64,000 nucleotides of DNA from Salinibacter sp. 10B (GTDB lineage: Bacteria; Bacteroidota; Rhodothermia; Rhodothermales; Salinibacteraceae), in the NCBI RefSeq assembly GCF_002954405.1, contig NZ_MQWC01000004.1:862670-926669 (forward strand). The letters are read 5' to 3'. Under the pieces are notes generated by a model. That model saw nothing but the letters and a program-made list of their open reading frames with translations. It was not told where the DNA came from and searched no databases. How positions within the stretch are numbered: the stretch's first letter is position 1; each line of letters begins with the position of its first letter. Positions 19,144 through 28,557 of the stretch are shown in pieces. The translations under genes were made by a program, and so were the position numbers.

Positions 19144-20643
19144 CTATAGTGCTGCAGTGTAGGTACGACCGAAGCGGTCCGTAGCCTCCACGCGGACGCG
19201 GTTCGCGTCGGGATTGAATGGTGCAGAGAAAAGATGATCTGTGGGCACCGGTTCCACCCAGGGATGCTTCTCCGGCTGCTTCTCTCCAGCATACAGGGCG
19301 GTTGCCTTTGGATCGACGCCTCGCTGCTGCTCCATGCTCCCGGTTTGTACCCCGTCCTCGTACCAGGTCACCGTCCACTCATCGTCGGCGCCCCACACGT
19401 TGGCGAGAAGGCGATCCTCCCCTTCCTCCTGCACGCGAGTGAGCCGCATTTGGTGGTCGGCATCGTGACCGATACTCTTGTACCGCCACCGGACGGACTC
19501 GCCATTCACTTCGTAGACAGCATAGCCACGGGGCGTCCCGTCGTAGCAGATGGGCCCGGTCCACCACGCCCCACAGGTCGTCCCTACCACGTGCTCGTGC
19601 GGCCCCGCCTCGTACCGGTGCTCATTCTCATGCACGTGCCCGGTAATGATGTGGGCCTCAAACGGATCAAGCAGTTCGTACAACGCGTCGCGGTTCACGA
19701 TCATGCCGCGGACCGAGGGGCTCGACTCTCCGTTCCGGGCGTAGGCCGTGCTCAGTGGAGGGATGTGTGCGAGAACCACGACCGGACGCCCGTCCTCGAC
19801 CATAGCAAGGTCCTGCTCCAACCACCGCAACTGGGTCGCGTCAATGTGACCAAGGTAGTCGTCGGTGTCATTCCCGAAGCCGTCACTTCCCGGCCAGTAC
19901 ACATCGTCGAGGACGACATAGTGGACGGCCCCGCGGTCGAACGAGTAGTACTCCGGGCCGAAGTGCTGTCGGAAGGTGGCCGTAGAACCGGGATCCCCTG
20001 GCGCGTCGAAGTTGAGATCGTGGTTGCCCACCACCTGCACGAAGGGCATCCCCATCTGCCGAACCGCCTCCTCGTAGCCGGAAAAGAGCGAGAGGTCGTC
20101 GAACACGAGATCGCCGCCCCCCACCCCGAAGGCTGGGCGGTCCTTCATCGCCTTCACGGTCTGCCGTACATCCGGCACCGTCTCGGCCTGAAAGGTTTCC
20201 ATCTCCGCTGCGGTCTGCGTCTGCGGATCGGCGAGAAAGGTGAATGCGTGCCGCTCGTCGCTCTGGGGGAGCGATTGGAGCTCAAATTCCACCTCTGCCG
20301 TCCCGCTTCCGGCCTTAATCGGGCGATAGAACCGAGCCGTTCCCGTCTCGTGCGTCGGCAGCTGGTAGCCGGCGGGCACCGACACGTAGACAAAGGGCTG
20401 CCGGGCTGATGCCTCCAACCGGAAACGGCCGTCATCGTCCGTCCGCGTAACGGTGACGCCATCGGTCACGGACACGCCGGACAAGCCGCCGTCTGAATCC
20501 GTGACTCGGCCCGTGACCTGAACGGAACGAGAAGTATGGGCCGAGGGAGACGTCCCCGTCGCAGCCCAGGGTACACTGAGAGCGGTGGCGGTGGCGCCGG
20601 CAAAGCCGAGGTGCTTGAGAAAATCGCGGCGGGTGGGTGCCAT
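19144..20643 (-). CDS. Tat-exported calcineurin-like phosphoesterase
   Basis: A 499-residue metallophosphoesterase. It begins with a twin-arginine signal (APTRRDFLKHLGFAG) and so is probably exported folded with its metals. An N-terminal carboxypeptidase-regulatory-like beta domain (about 38-115: VTGRVTDSDGGLSGVSV) precedes the calcineurin-type core with FLADPQTQ, GGGDLVFDD, VVGNHDLNFD, LAHIPPL and ITGHVHENEH, and then a C-terminal beta domain (about 400-499). This matches proteins with MetallophosN-Metallophos-MetallophosC layout. It lies upstream of the PhoD-like lipoprotein gene. The start at 20643 is fixed by the Tat motif. Confidence 0.9.
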   Translation of the reverse strand: MAPTRRDFLKHLGFAGATATALSVPWAATGTSPSAHTSRSVQVTGRVTDSDGGLSGVSVTDGVTVTRTDDDGRFRLEASARQPFVYVSVPAGYQLPTHETGTARFYRPIKAGSGTAEVEFELQSLPQSDERHAFTFLADPQTQTAAEMETFQAETVPDVRQTVKAMKDRPAFGVGGGDLVFDDLSLFSGYEEAVRQMGMPFVQVVGNHDLNFDAPGDPGSTATFRQHFGPEYYSFDRGAVHYVVLDDVYWPGSDGFGNDTDDYLGHIDATQLRWLEQDLAMVEDGRPVVVLAHIPPLSTAYARNGESSPSVRGMIVNRDALYELLDPFEAHIITGHVHENEHRYEAGPHEHVVGTTCGAWWTGPICYDGTPRGYAVYEVNGESVRWRYKSIGHDADHQMRLTRVQEEGEDRLLANVWGADDEWTVTWYEDGVQTGSMEQQRGVDPKATALYAGEKQPEKHPWVEPVPTDHLFSAPFNPDANRVRVEATDRFGRTYTAAL

Positions 20644-21046
20644 GGCGGGTCGAACACTTGATTGTAAATATTCTTCGAGCGAAGGCGGCCTCCCCTGATT
20701 GTCGCGACATTCGTTACAGCATGGGCGAAGGAGGAGTGGGTGCACGCCCCCAACGTCTCGTCCACAGAGTGGGTGCCTTCGTAATGAAGCAATGACCGCA
20801 GGGGTGAGGATGAGAATCAGGCCGTGATACTGACCCCAGCCGGTACTGTCGGTATGCTGCAGAAGATGCTGTCTCCGAATAAAATGAGTTTCTACTAAAC
20901 ATTCCACCCTAAAGGCTGAACGTTCGAAGGGCACGCAACAGACCTCCTTTCTACCCGAGCAGACCCTACGAGCTGGGAACGGTGTAAAGAAAGATGCGAA
21001 TGCGCGGCGGAGAACATCATCACCTCAGGATTATGATCCCTACCCG
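20644..21046. other. intergenic region, nothing recognised
   Basis: Roughly 400 bases upstream of the Tat phosphoesterase. I see no gene, RNA or strong terminator; the Tat phosphoesterase promoter should be here. Confidence 0.35.
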
Positions 21047-21264
21047 TCAGTTTTCCTCGTCCTGAAGATACGGAATGTCGCGCGCTACCATCCACCGAAT
21101 CGCAATGTCCTCGTACGCCTGATCGCGATCCGCATAGCAGTCCTCAGTGGGGCCAGCCGATCACAGGGGTCCCCACAGTAGCGAAATGCCTCCTTCCCGC
21201 CAATGGCCCGGAGCAGTCGCTCTCTTTGGTCAACGACCTCGCCGAAAGAGACAGAGAGGGGCAT
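21047..21264 (-). pseudogene. possible frameshifted small gene
   Basis: Two adjoining minus-strand frames both look coding but are out of register. The first runs from ATG 21264 (MPLSVSFGEVVDQRERLL, then AIGGKEAFRYCGDPC). The second, read to the TGA at 21047-21049, gives TEDCYADRDQAYEDIAI and ends RDIPYLQDEEN. The acidic, regular composition of the second part is like real proteins of this genome. Joining them needs one frameshift near 21160. It may be a decayed gene, a sequencing error or chance. No family was recognised. Confidence 0.3.
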
Positions 21265-21431
21265 GGGAAAGCGGGCCTCATCCCTCCTCCGGACGAGCAC
21301 TCTGTGGAATCCACGCGAGACTCGCAAGCACAGGACCGCGGAACGCTGTTCTCCCGTTGATGTGAGATGAGAGACGGGAACAGGCACACATCCTCTACAC
21401 ATGCACCCCCACTTCCAACCATAACACGGGC

Positions 21432-23534
21432 ATGAGTGACGACTTTCTCGAACAGGACGTCCGCTATGTGAAAGGGGTTGGCGAAAAGCGGGCCAACGTG
21501 TGGGCCGACGCTCATGGCGTGCGCACCGTCCGCGACCTCCTCCACTTCTACCCCCGCCGGTACCTCGACCGCTCGACCATCACCCCGGTGGAGCGACTCC
21601 AGGAAAGCCCGGACCCAGTCACGGTGGTGGGCACCGTGCAGTCGACGAACATTGTACCGGGAAAGAGCCAGAAACGGTTTGAACTCATCTTGCAGGGCGA
21701 GCGGGGCGGGCGCATGAAGTGCACCTGGTTCCAGGGCATCTGGTGGGTGCGCAAGGCGTTCGAAAAAGGCGACCAACTGGCCGTACACGGCAAAGTAGAA
21801 CAGTACGGCCGCTGGTTTTCGATGACGCACCCGGACTTCGACAAGCTCAACGACGAAGGGGCAATCCTCGACACCGGCCGCATCGTCCCCCTCTACCCCG
21901 GGGGCGAGGCAATGGAAAAGGTCGGCCTTACGAGCCGGTCCATCCGCCGCATCCTGTACAACCTCTTCAAGGAGCATGGGCTTAAGCTGCAAGAGACGCT
22001 CCCGGAGCGCATCGTCGAGCATTGCGACCTGATGGAGGGGCGCGTGGCGCTGCGGGCCATCCACTTTCCCAAGAGTCAGTCCGAACGGGCCCAGGCGGAG
22101 CAGCGCCTCAAGTTTGAAGAACTTTTCCTCATCCAGCTCATGCTCGCCCAGATGCGGCAGCAGCAGGACGAGGTGGCCGGTCCTGCGTTCGATGCGCCGG
22201 GCGAACACACGAAGGAGTTCGTCCATGACGTGCTCCCCTTTGAGCTCACCGGCGCCCAAAAGCGTTCCCTGCGCGAGGTCATCGAGGATACGCAGACGGG
22301 CGTGCAGATGAATCGGCTCGTTCAGGGCGATGTGGGCAGCGGAAAGACTGTGGTTGCCGTGGCGGCCATGATGCACGCCTACGACAGCGGCTACCAGAGC
22401 GCCTTCATGGCCCCGACGGAGCTCCTGGCCGAGCAGCACTACCAAAACCTCCTTGAGTACTTGCAGCCCCTGGGCCTGGAGCCGCGCCTGCTGACCGGCA
22501 GTCAGACCAAACGTGAGCGCGAAGAAGCCCTGCGCGCCCTCCGCAGCGGCGAAAGCCCCGTCGCCGTCGGTACGCACGCCATCATTCAAGAGGAAGTAGA
22601 ATTCGATAGCCTGGGCCTCGCCGTTGTCGACGAGCAGCACCGGTTCGGCGTCGCGCAGCGGGCGGAGATGTTCGAGAAGGGCCAACAGCCGCACATGCTG
22701 CTGATGACGGCCACTCCCATCCCCCGCTCCCTTGCCATGACGCTCTACGGCGACCTCGACGTGTCGAAGATCGACGAGATGCCGCCGGGACGCAAGCCGG
22801 TGGAGACGCAACTCCGGTCCGAGAAGCGGCGAGGCGAGGTGTACGCGTTCCTGCGCGACAAGCTGGAGCAGGGCCAGCAGGCCTACGTCGTGTACCCGCT
22901 CGTGGAGGAGAGCGAGAAAATGGACCTGAAAGACGCGGAGAACGGCTACGAAAACCTAAAAAAGCAATTCCCCGACTACACCGTCGGCCTCGTCCACGGC
23001 CAGATGAAGTCCGACCAGAAGGAAAATGCGATGGCACGGTTCAAGGACGGCACCATCGATATCCTAGTGTCCACCACCGTCATCGAGGTGGGAGTCGACG
23101 TGCCGAACGCGACGATTATGCTCGTGGAGCACGCCGAGCGGTTCGGCCTCAGCCAACTGCACCAGCTGCGCGGACGGGTGGGCCGGAGCGACCAACAGAG
23201 CTACTGCATCCTGATGGCCGGGTACAAGCGCAGCAACGAGGCCAAGCAGCGACTGGAGGCGATGGTGCGCACAAACGACGGCTTCGAAATCAGCGAGACC
23301 GATCTCAAAATTCGGGGCGCGGGCGATTTTTTCGGGACGCGCCAGAGCGGCATGCCCGACCTCAAGATCGCCGACATCACGGAGGACACTGACATTCTAG
23401 AGGAGGCTCGTGAAGCCGCCTTTTCGTTGGTGGAACGCGATCCACACCTTCGGTCCGAGGAGCACCAGCGGCTCCGGCGGCGCTTCGAGGAAACGTATGC
23501 GGCAGAGGGCCTGGGCTTTGCACGGGTCGGATAA
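21432..23534 (+). CDS. recG: ATP-dependent DNA helicase RecG
   Basis: RecG remodels stalled replication forks and branch-migrates Holliday junctions. The 700 residues contain the N-terminal wedge/OB domain (about 1-150, including VRYVKGVGEKRA and the TVVGTV strand), Walker A QGDVGSGKTV, the DEQH Walker B (VVDEQHRFGV), TATPIPRSL, the helicase C-terminal domain with STTVIEVGVDVPNA, and QLRGRVGRS. The TRG-type C-terminal end is present. It is complete and normal in length. Long open frames on the opposite strand are codon-bias shadows. Confidence 0.97.
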   Translation: MSDDFLEQDVRYVKGVGEKRANVWADAHGVRTVRDLLHFYPRRYLDRSTITPVERLQESPDPVTVVGTVQSTNIVPGKSQKRFELILQGERGGRMKCTWFQGIWWVRKAFEKGDQLAVHGKVEQYGRWFSMTHPDFDKLNDEGAILDTGRIVPLYPGGEAMEKVGLTSRSIRRILYNLFKEHGLKLQETLPERIVEHCDLMEGRVALRAIHFPKSQSERAQAEQRLKFEELFLIQLMLAQMRQQQDEVAGPAFDAPGEHTKEFVHDVLPFELTGAQKRSLREVIEDTQTGVQMNRLVQGDVGSGKTVVAVAAMMHAYDSGYQSAFMAPTELLAEQHYQNLLEYLQPLGLEPRLLTGSQTKREREEALRALRSGESPVAVGTHAIIQEEVEFDSLGLAVVDEQHRFGVAQRAEMFEKGQQPHMLLMTATPIPRSLAMTLYGDLDVSKIDEMPPGRKPVETQLRSEKRRGEVYAFLRDKLEQGQQAYVVYPLVEESEKMDLKDAENGYENLKKQFPDYTVGLVHGQMKSDQKENAMARFKDGTIDILVSTTVIEVGVDVPNATIMLVEHAERFGLSQLHQLRGRVGRSDQQSYCILMAGYKRSNEAKQRLEAMVRTNDGFEISETDLKIRGAGDFFGTRQSGMPDLKIADITEDTDILEEAREAAFSLVERDPHLRSEEHQRLRRRFEETYAAEGLGFARVG

Positions 23535-23687
23535 AACTACACAATATATTTTACTTGATATAAATATATTTTAACTCTACCGACTGTTTACTCCGTCTCT
23601 GTGAGGGGTTTGTTCGATGAGCATGGTCAGCACACATGCTGGCATGCCATCGTTTCTTTCGTTTTCTCATGATTCCTGTTTTCTACC
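23535..23687. promoter_or_regulatory. AT-rich promoter-like spacer
   Basis: After recG the sequence becomes very AT-rich (repeated ATATATTTTA / ATAAATATATTTTA elements, 23540-23580), which stands out in this GC-rich genome. It probably holds the promoter of the downstream lipoprotein gene; exact boxes cannot be fixed. Confidence 0.35.
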
Positions 23688-24209
23688 ATGAGATCCTTCC
23701 GCCTCCTCACCACGGGTTGCCTTCTTGTCTTTGGTCTCTTGACCGGATGCGACTCTTTTCCCGGCGTTGAACAGCACGGTACAGAGATCGACCTAAGCAA
23801 CGCAACCAGTACAACCGTCAATGGGCTTGGCATTCATCTCTTCGCCCCCGATACGGTGGCCGTCGCCGACTCGTTCGCAGTCCAAGTGGCCGTGAGCAAT
23901 CCGAGCAACAGGGACCGTACTGTGACGACGCCGAGTGCTTGTCTCATGCGTCCCAGCGTCTTCTCCGCAACCGAACGGGTGCCCCTGAAAGGCTCTATGC
24001 TCCTTTGTGCCGCCGCCGTCACGACCCACCATATTCCAGCAGGTGAGCTGGTGAAGCGCCGCTTCGACCTGGAGGCCGTGCTCGACACGTCTGAGGGAGA
24101 GCTCCCGGCATCGCCCGGTCCCTATACCGTCCGGGCAACCCTCCACTGGACACTCGATGGGAGGTCCATTGAGCGCTCGGTACAAAAGAAGATCGTACTC
24201 CACCAGTAG
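23688..24209 (+). CDS. lipoprotein with beta-sandwich-like domain
   Basis: A 173-residue exported protein. The signal sequence ends in a lipobox (FGLLTGC, Cys about 21). The mature part has alternating hydrophobic strands with phrases such as DSFAVQVAVSNPSNRDRTV and GPYTVRATLHWTLDG, reminiscent of Ig-like or BsuPI-type domains that cap with an anti-strand. I cannot assign a family. A Cys pair (C86 and C104 approximately) could form a disulfide. It stands alone between recG and pdxJ. Confidence 0.7.
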   Translation: MRSFRLLTTGCLLVFGLLTGCDSFPGVEQHGTEIDLSNATSTTVNGLGIHLFAPDTVAVADSFAVQVAVSNPSNRDRTVTTPSACLMRPSVFSATERVPLKGSMLLCAAAVTTHHIPAGELVKRRFDLEAVLDTSEGELPASPGPYTVRATLHWTLDGRSIERSVQKKIVLHQ

Positions 24210-24378
24210 CTCCCACTTTCTCGGGCGCCCCCACCCGAAGGCCGATAGGTAGAATGGACGATCCTGTATCGTACGTGGATTCGCGCTGCGCGGAATTGTC
24301 AAAAACAAAGCTCCCCCTTCGAGGGTTGAGTTCGACGGTCTTTTGACGTCATTGCCACGAATCCAGCTTCGGCCTTCT

Positions 24379-25104
24379 ATGATGAACCTGCTGATCAACG
24401 TCGATCACGTGGGCACTCTCCGAAACGCCCGCGAAGAGTCGTTTCCGGATCCCGTCCGCGCGGCGGCCCGCTGCGAGCAGGCCGGGGCCGATGGCATCGT
24501 CTTCCACCTGCGGGAAGACCGCCGTCACATCCGAGAACGAGACGTGCACCTTCTCAACCAGACGGTAGAGGGCAAGTTAGACTTCGAACTCTCGACCGAC
24601 GAGGAGGTCGTGTCGATTTGCTGCGACGTGGCGCCGGACCTTGCAACCCTGGTTCCGGAACGCCGCGAAGAGGTCACCACCGAGGGCGGCCTCGACGTGG
24701 TGTCGGATCCCGATCGCCTGAAAAACGCCATCGCCCAACTGTACGACGCCGGCGTGGAGCAGGTCAGCCTCTTCGTGGACCCGGTGCAAGAACAGATCGA
24801 GGCCGCGGCCCAAACGAAGGCCAACTGCGTGGAACTTCACACGGGGGACTATGCGGATGCCCCCACGGAAGAAGCGCGGATGCAAGAAATCGAGCGCCTC
24901 GCTCACGCTGCCTCCGTGGCCCACGAGGCTGGTCTTCGCGTGCACGCCGGCCACGGCCTCGATTATAATAACGTTCCCCTCTTCCGCGAACGCGTCCCTC
25001 ATGTGGCCGAGGTCTCGATCGGCTTCGCCGTGATGGCCCGTGCCATGCTCGTGGGCATGGACCCGGCGGTGCGTGACATGCGTGCAACGGTGAAAGGCTA
25101 TTAA
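24379..25104 (+). CDS. pdxJ: pyridoxine 5'-phosphate synthase PdxJ
   Basis: PdxJ condenses 3-amino-1-hydroxyacetone 1-phosphate with 1-deoxyxylulose 5-phosphate to make pyridoxine phosphate. The 241 residues show the family start NLLINVDHVGTLRNAR, the active-site FHLREDRRHI, LDFELSTDEE, a GGLDV segment, ELHTGDYA and AGHGLDYNN, in order. The start is the ATG at 24379, directly in front of NLLINVDH. pdxB lies 1.3 kb further on, on the other strand, which supports the DXP-dependent route to vitamin B6. Confidence 0.96.
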   Translation: MMNLLINVDHVGTLRNAREESFPDPVRAAARCEQAGADGIVFHLREDRRHIRERDVHLLNQTVEGKLDFELSTDEEVVSICCDVAPDLATLVPERREEVTTEGGLDVVSDPDRLKNAIAQLYDAGVEQVSLFVDPVQEQIEAAAQTKANCVELHTGDYADAPTEEARMQEIERLAHAASVAHEAGLRVHAGHGLDYNNVPLFRERVPHVAEVSIGFAVMARAMLVGMDPAVRDMRATVKGY

Positions 25105-25245
25105 GTGCGTTGAGGGTTGTGGCGTTCAGCGTCGAGCGTTCCCTGCGCGGCTTCCGCTGCTCTCCTCATTTCCTCCGCGCTGCATGTTCTTTTCGAAAAT
25201 GATCCTATTCCCCAAACCCTCAACCCTGAACGCTTAAACGAACCT

Positions 25246-26160
25246 ATGGAAGAACCACCTCCCTTTTTCGAAGATGTCCCGGACGACCACAAGAGCGGAT
25301 ACGTTGCCATTGTGGGCAAGCCCAACGTGGGCAAGAGCACGCTCATGAATGCAATGCTGGGCGAAAAACTATCCATCGTGACGCGCAAGCCGCAAACCAC
25401 GCGGCACCGCGTCATCGGCATCCACTCCGCCCCCGAGCACCAGGTCATCTTCCTCGACACGCCCGGCATCATCGACCCGCGCTACGGCCTTCACGACGCC
25501 ATGATGGGCCAGGTGAAGGGCGCGATCCGGGACGCCGACCTGCTGCTCTTCCTCCACGAGGCCACGCAGGAGGAGCCCGACACGCAAAGCCTCCAGCAGA
25601 TCGGCGACACGCCGGCCTTCCTCGTGCTCACGAAGATGGACCTGATTCCGCAGGACCAGGCCATTCCGCTCGTGGAGTCGTACACCGAGATGCGGGCGTT
25701 CGACGAGGTGGTGCCCACCTCCGCCCTCGACGGACAAAACATCGAGACGCTGGTCGACCTCGTGGTGGACACACTGCCGGAGGGACCCCCCTTCTACCCG
25801 AAGGACATGATCAGCGAGCACCCGGAGCGCTTCTTCGTCGCCGAGATCGTGCGGGAAAAGGCGTTCCAGCACTACCACCAGGAGCTCCCGTACTCCATCC
25901 AGGTCAACATCGTGGAGTATGAGGAGCGGGAGGGCACGCAGAAGGACTACATCGACGCCGAGATCGTGGTGATGAGCGAGTCGCACAAGGGCATCGTGAT
26001 CGGCGAGGGCGGGCGCGCCATCAAGAAGGTGGGGATGGAGGCACGAAACGACATCGAGTCCTTCCTGCGCACGCCGGTCTACCTCAACCTCCACGTGAAG
26101 GTGAAGGAGGACTGGCGCGACCGCGAGCAGCTCCTCCGCTCGTACGGCTACCGCTCGTGA
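25246..26160 (+). CDS. era: GTPase Era
   Basis: Era is an essential GTPase that helps 30S ribosome assembly through the 16S rRNA 3' end. G1 is GKPNVGKST, G3 is DTPG, G4 is TKMD and the G5-like segment is PTSALDG. The C-terminal KH domain (about 220-304) contains GIVIGEGGRAIKKVG and LNLHVKVKEDWRD. I started at ATG 25246 (MEEPPPFFEDV); the frame upstream is open but non-coding in character. An inverted repeat (GTTGAGGGTT near 25110 with AACCCTCAAC near 25216) lies in the pdxJ-era spacer. A terminator follows the gene. Confidence 0.96.
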   Translation: MEEPPPFFEDVPDDHKSGYVAIVGKPNVGKSTLMNAMLGEKLSIVTRKPQTTRHRVIGIHSAPEHQVIFLDTPGIIDPRYGLHDAMMGQVKGAIRDADLLLFLHEATQEEPDTQSLQQIGDTPAFLVLTKMDLIPQDQAIPLVESYTEMRAFDEVVPTSALDGQNIETLVDLVVDTLPEGPPFYPKDMISEHPERFFVAEIVREKAFQHYHQELPYSIQVNIVEYEEREGTQKDYIDAEIVVMSESHKGIVIGEGGRAIKKVGMEARNDIESFLRTPVYLNLHVKVKEDWRDREQLLRSYGYRS

Positions 26161-26236
26161 GGAGCGGTACTGCGGAAGACTCAGAACTCCACTCTCGTAC
26201 GGCAGGCGTCTCCTCCGTACCACATTTCAGACAGGG

Positions 26237-26279
26237 CGGCCGGGCCGACCGAGACGTGTTCTCGGGCCCCGGCCGTTTT
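26237..26279 (+). terminator. intrinsic terminator after era
   Basis: A GC-rich stem with one bulge (CGGCCGGG-CC at 26237-26246 with GGCCCCGGCCG ending 26275), extended by CCGAG/CTCGG, is followed by TTTT. It lies about 75 bases after the era stop codon. Confidence 0.75.
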
Positions 26280-26399
26280 GTGTTGATGGGAGCTCGTCTC
26301 CTTGCCCCTCCCGTGCAGGACGATTCTTTGTTCTAACGTCCCGCTTCCGGGTTCTGTAGAACGGTTGATTGTTCTTCCACTCGCCCTTTCGCCCCTCTC

Positions 26400-27578
26400 T
26401 CACCGCCACTGCATGGTAAGCCCCTCCTCCACGAGTGCCCGACGATCCTCGGGGACCGCTGCTTTCGGGACGGTGTGCTTCTGCATTTCGCGGCGGATCG
26501 GGTAGGTCGCCCGGAGGTGACTGAAGTAGGTTCCCTGTTCGGACGGCGGCCGATCCAGAATCTGACGCATCCGCTCGTCGTCGGCACGGAGGTCGTACGC
26601 CTGCCGGGCGAGATGGTGGAGCCAGTCCGGGCGCGGGAGACGGGCGTCCGGGGCCTGACACCGGAGCGTCCCCGGCTCTTCGGGTTCGAGCACCGTCGCC
26701 GGGTCCCATTCAGGGTGAATGTCCAGGTGTTCGCAGAGGGCGGTGTAGAGCATCGTCGTGCCGCGCACCTTGCCGTCGTACGCATAGCCCGCAATGTGGG
26801 GCGTCGCCACGTCCACCGCCTCTACGAGCGCAGGATCGGGCGTGGGCTCATTCTCCCACACGTCCAGCACCGCAGCGCCCACAGATCCACTCTCGATCGC
26901 CTGAAGCAACGCCGCATTGTCCACCACCGGGCCGCGTGCGGTGTTCAGGAGCCACGCGCCCGGCTGCAGTTGATCAAGCGCCGCCTCGTCGATGAGATGA
27001 TGCGTTGGATCCGGGCCATCCGTGGTAAGGGGCACGTGCGTCGTAACGATGTCCGACTCGTCAAGCACGGCATCGAGCGACACGTACCCGTGCGAGCGGC
27101 CGTCGGCCTCCGCGGCCCGGGCGAGGGGCGGATCGTTGGGAAGCACGGAAAGCCCGAGGGCCGAAAGCCGACGAGCGGCCCGACTCCCCACATTTCCGCA
27201 CCCGACCACGCCCACGGTCTGCCCCTCAAGCCGCACCTCGTGTTGACGAGCAAGGCGGAGGAGCGCCGCCGTCACGTAATCGGCCACCGAATCGGCGTTG
27301 GAGGCCGGAGCATGGGCAAACGCGATGCCCTGCTCCTCCAGATATGGCCGATCGACGTGATCCACCCCAATGGTGGCAGAACCAACGAAGCGAACGGAAC
27401 TGTCGCCCAGCAATGACGGCCCTACGGGGGTTACACTCCGCACCAAGAGCACGTCGGCGGTCGCCACGGTCGCGGGACCGATGTCGCGCCCCTGAAATCG
27501 CTCGATCGTCCCCAGATGTCCGAAAGCCGCATCCACACAGGGAATATTGGCATCAGCAACAATGTGAAGGTCCGGCAC
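26400..27578 (-). CDS. pdxB: erythronate-4-phosphate dehydrogenase PdxB
   Basis: PdxB oxidises 4-phosphoerythronate in the pyridoxal phosphate pathway. The 392 residues form a D-2-hydroxyacid dehydrogenase with PdxB layout: start HIVADANIPCVDAAF, the GSATIGVDHVD and ASNADSVADYV substrate segments, the Rossmann motif VGVVGCGNVGSRA, NTARGPVVDNAAL, and the catalytic HIAGYAYDGKVRGT. A PdxB-specific C-terminal dimer domain (about 285-392) is present and distinguishes it from SerA. It faces era tail to tail. Confidence 0.93.
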   Translation of the reverse strand: MPDLHIVADANIPCVDAAFGHLGTIERFQGRDIGPATVATADVLLVRSVTPVGPSLLGDSSVRFVGSATIGVDHVDRPYLEEQGIAFAHAPASNADSVADYVTAALLRLARQHEVRLEGQTVGVVGCGNVGSRAARRLSALGLSVLPNDPPLARAAEADGRSHGYVSLDAVLDESDIVTTHVPLTTDGPDPTHHLIDEAALDQLQPGAWLLNTARGPVVDNAALLQAIESGSVGAAVLDVWENEPTPDPALVEAVDVATPHIAGYAYDGKVRGTTMLYTALCEHLDIHPEWDPATVLEPEEPGTLRCQAPDARLPRPDWLHHLARQAYDLRADDERMRQILDRPPSEQGTYFSHLRATYPIRREMQKHTVPKAAVPEDRRALVEEGLTMQWR

Positions 27579-27891
27579 AGCGAATTTGTTACAGATGAAT
27601 CATAAAAGCGCTTCCCATATCCCCCATACAAAAATCTACACGAAAAAGGGTACAGAGAAGGGATCAAGGGAGTATAAACCATTAGTCAATACAGAAGTAA
27701 ACCAACGTGAATAAATCACGATTGGCTGTTAACCCTCTGATTTCCAGGCCTTTACACGAAATAGAGATCTGGAAACTAATCATCGCCACCGGGAGTAGAG
27801 CGGGGGCAGTCATCCGATATGGCACTGAACATCTAAATCTCACTTCTTTCCTGTGCCTTTTCGCTGTTCTACGAATAACAGCTAAACCAAC
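27579..27891. promoter_or_regulatory. AT-rich divergent promoter region
   Basis: 313 bases between pdxB (minus) and a plus-strand hydrolase gene. The sequence is unusually AT-rich for the window. A short hairpin GCTGTT/AACAGC lies at about 27863-27882, within 30 bases of the downstream start. Both promoters are expected here; exact boxes are not certain. Confidence 0.4.
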
Positions 27892-28557
27892 ATGAGCAAG
27901 CGTGCTCTCATTCTTTGGGTATGTTTTGGGATTTTACTTTTGTCTGCCGCTCGGGTCACAACGGTTCTGCGTCCGGAGGCCTCGGAGGCCCCTCCTCTTA
28001 ACATCGACACAGAAGCCCCGGCGGTTTCCTCACAGGAGCAGCAATTCAGGCTTCTGAGTGCAACCTACGGCCCGACTGCTCCCGCGGTGGAAGAGCCAAC
28101 CCTCATGCCCGCAATCGTCGAGGAGAGCACGCTTTGGCTCGCCCGTGCCATTTACTCGGAAACGAAGCTCCCGCACGAGCAGGAGTTGGTGGCGTGGGTC
28201 ATCCGAAACCGCGTCGAAACTGGCTATCGGGGCCAGACGACCTACAAGGAAGTTGTCTTAGACCCCTATCAGTTTAGCGCGTTTAATCCGGGGGATTCCA
28301 AACGATCCTTTTTTCTCAGTCTTACCCCGGAGGTCCAATTGCCCGCCTGGCAACAGGCCCTGTGGATTGCCCATTACGTCCGGCATGCCGATCCCGCATA
28401 TCGACCCTTTTCAATTGAAACGCGCCACTTCTATAGCGAACGGTCCATGGAAGGACGCCGGCATCCCTACTGGGTGAAGCGGCAGCAGTTCGTATCGCCT
28501 GGGTGGGACTACCGAGTGAATGAGCGTCGCTTCCGGTTCTACAAGGAAATCTCCTGA
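27892..28557 (+). CDS. SleB-like cell-wall hydrolase
   Basis: A 221-residue protein with an N-terminal membrane anchor or uncleaved signal (residues 5-27). The catalytic-like region begins LWLARAIYSETKLPHEQELVAWVIRNRV (about 82-109) and continues with the TYKEVVLDPYQFSAFN stretch. This is the pattern of the SleB/Hydrolase_2 family, in which the Glu of the A-x-Y-x-E motif cuts peptidoglycan glycan strands as a lytic transglycosylase or amidase. It would act on the periplasmic side. Monocistronic by layout. Confidence 0.72.
   Translation: MSKRALILWVCFGILLLSAARVTTVLRPEASEAPPLNIDTEAPAVSSQEQQFRLLSATYGPTAPAVEEPTLMPAIVEESTLWLARAIYSETKLPHEQELVAWVIRNRVETGYRGQTTYKEVVLDPYQFSAFNPGDSKRSFFLSLTPEVQLPAWQQALWIAHYVRHADPAYRPFSIETRHFYSERSMEGRRHPYWVKRQQFVSPGWDYRVNERRFRFYKEIS

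Noticed and set aside
19234-20409. 391-codon plus-strand frame opposite the Tat phosphoesterase
   Set aside because: The phosphoesterase has all metal motifs; the antisense frame has no recognisable domain.
21144-22811. 555-codon open frame on the minus strand opposite recG
   Set aside because: RecG is unambiguous on the plus strand; the antisense frame has low-complexity, Leu/Val/His/Arg-rich composition typical of a codon-bias shadow.
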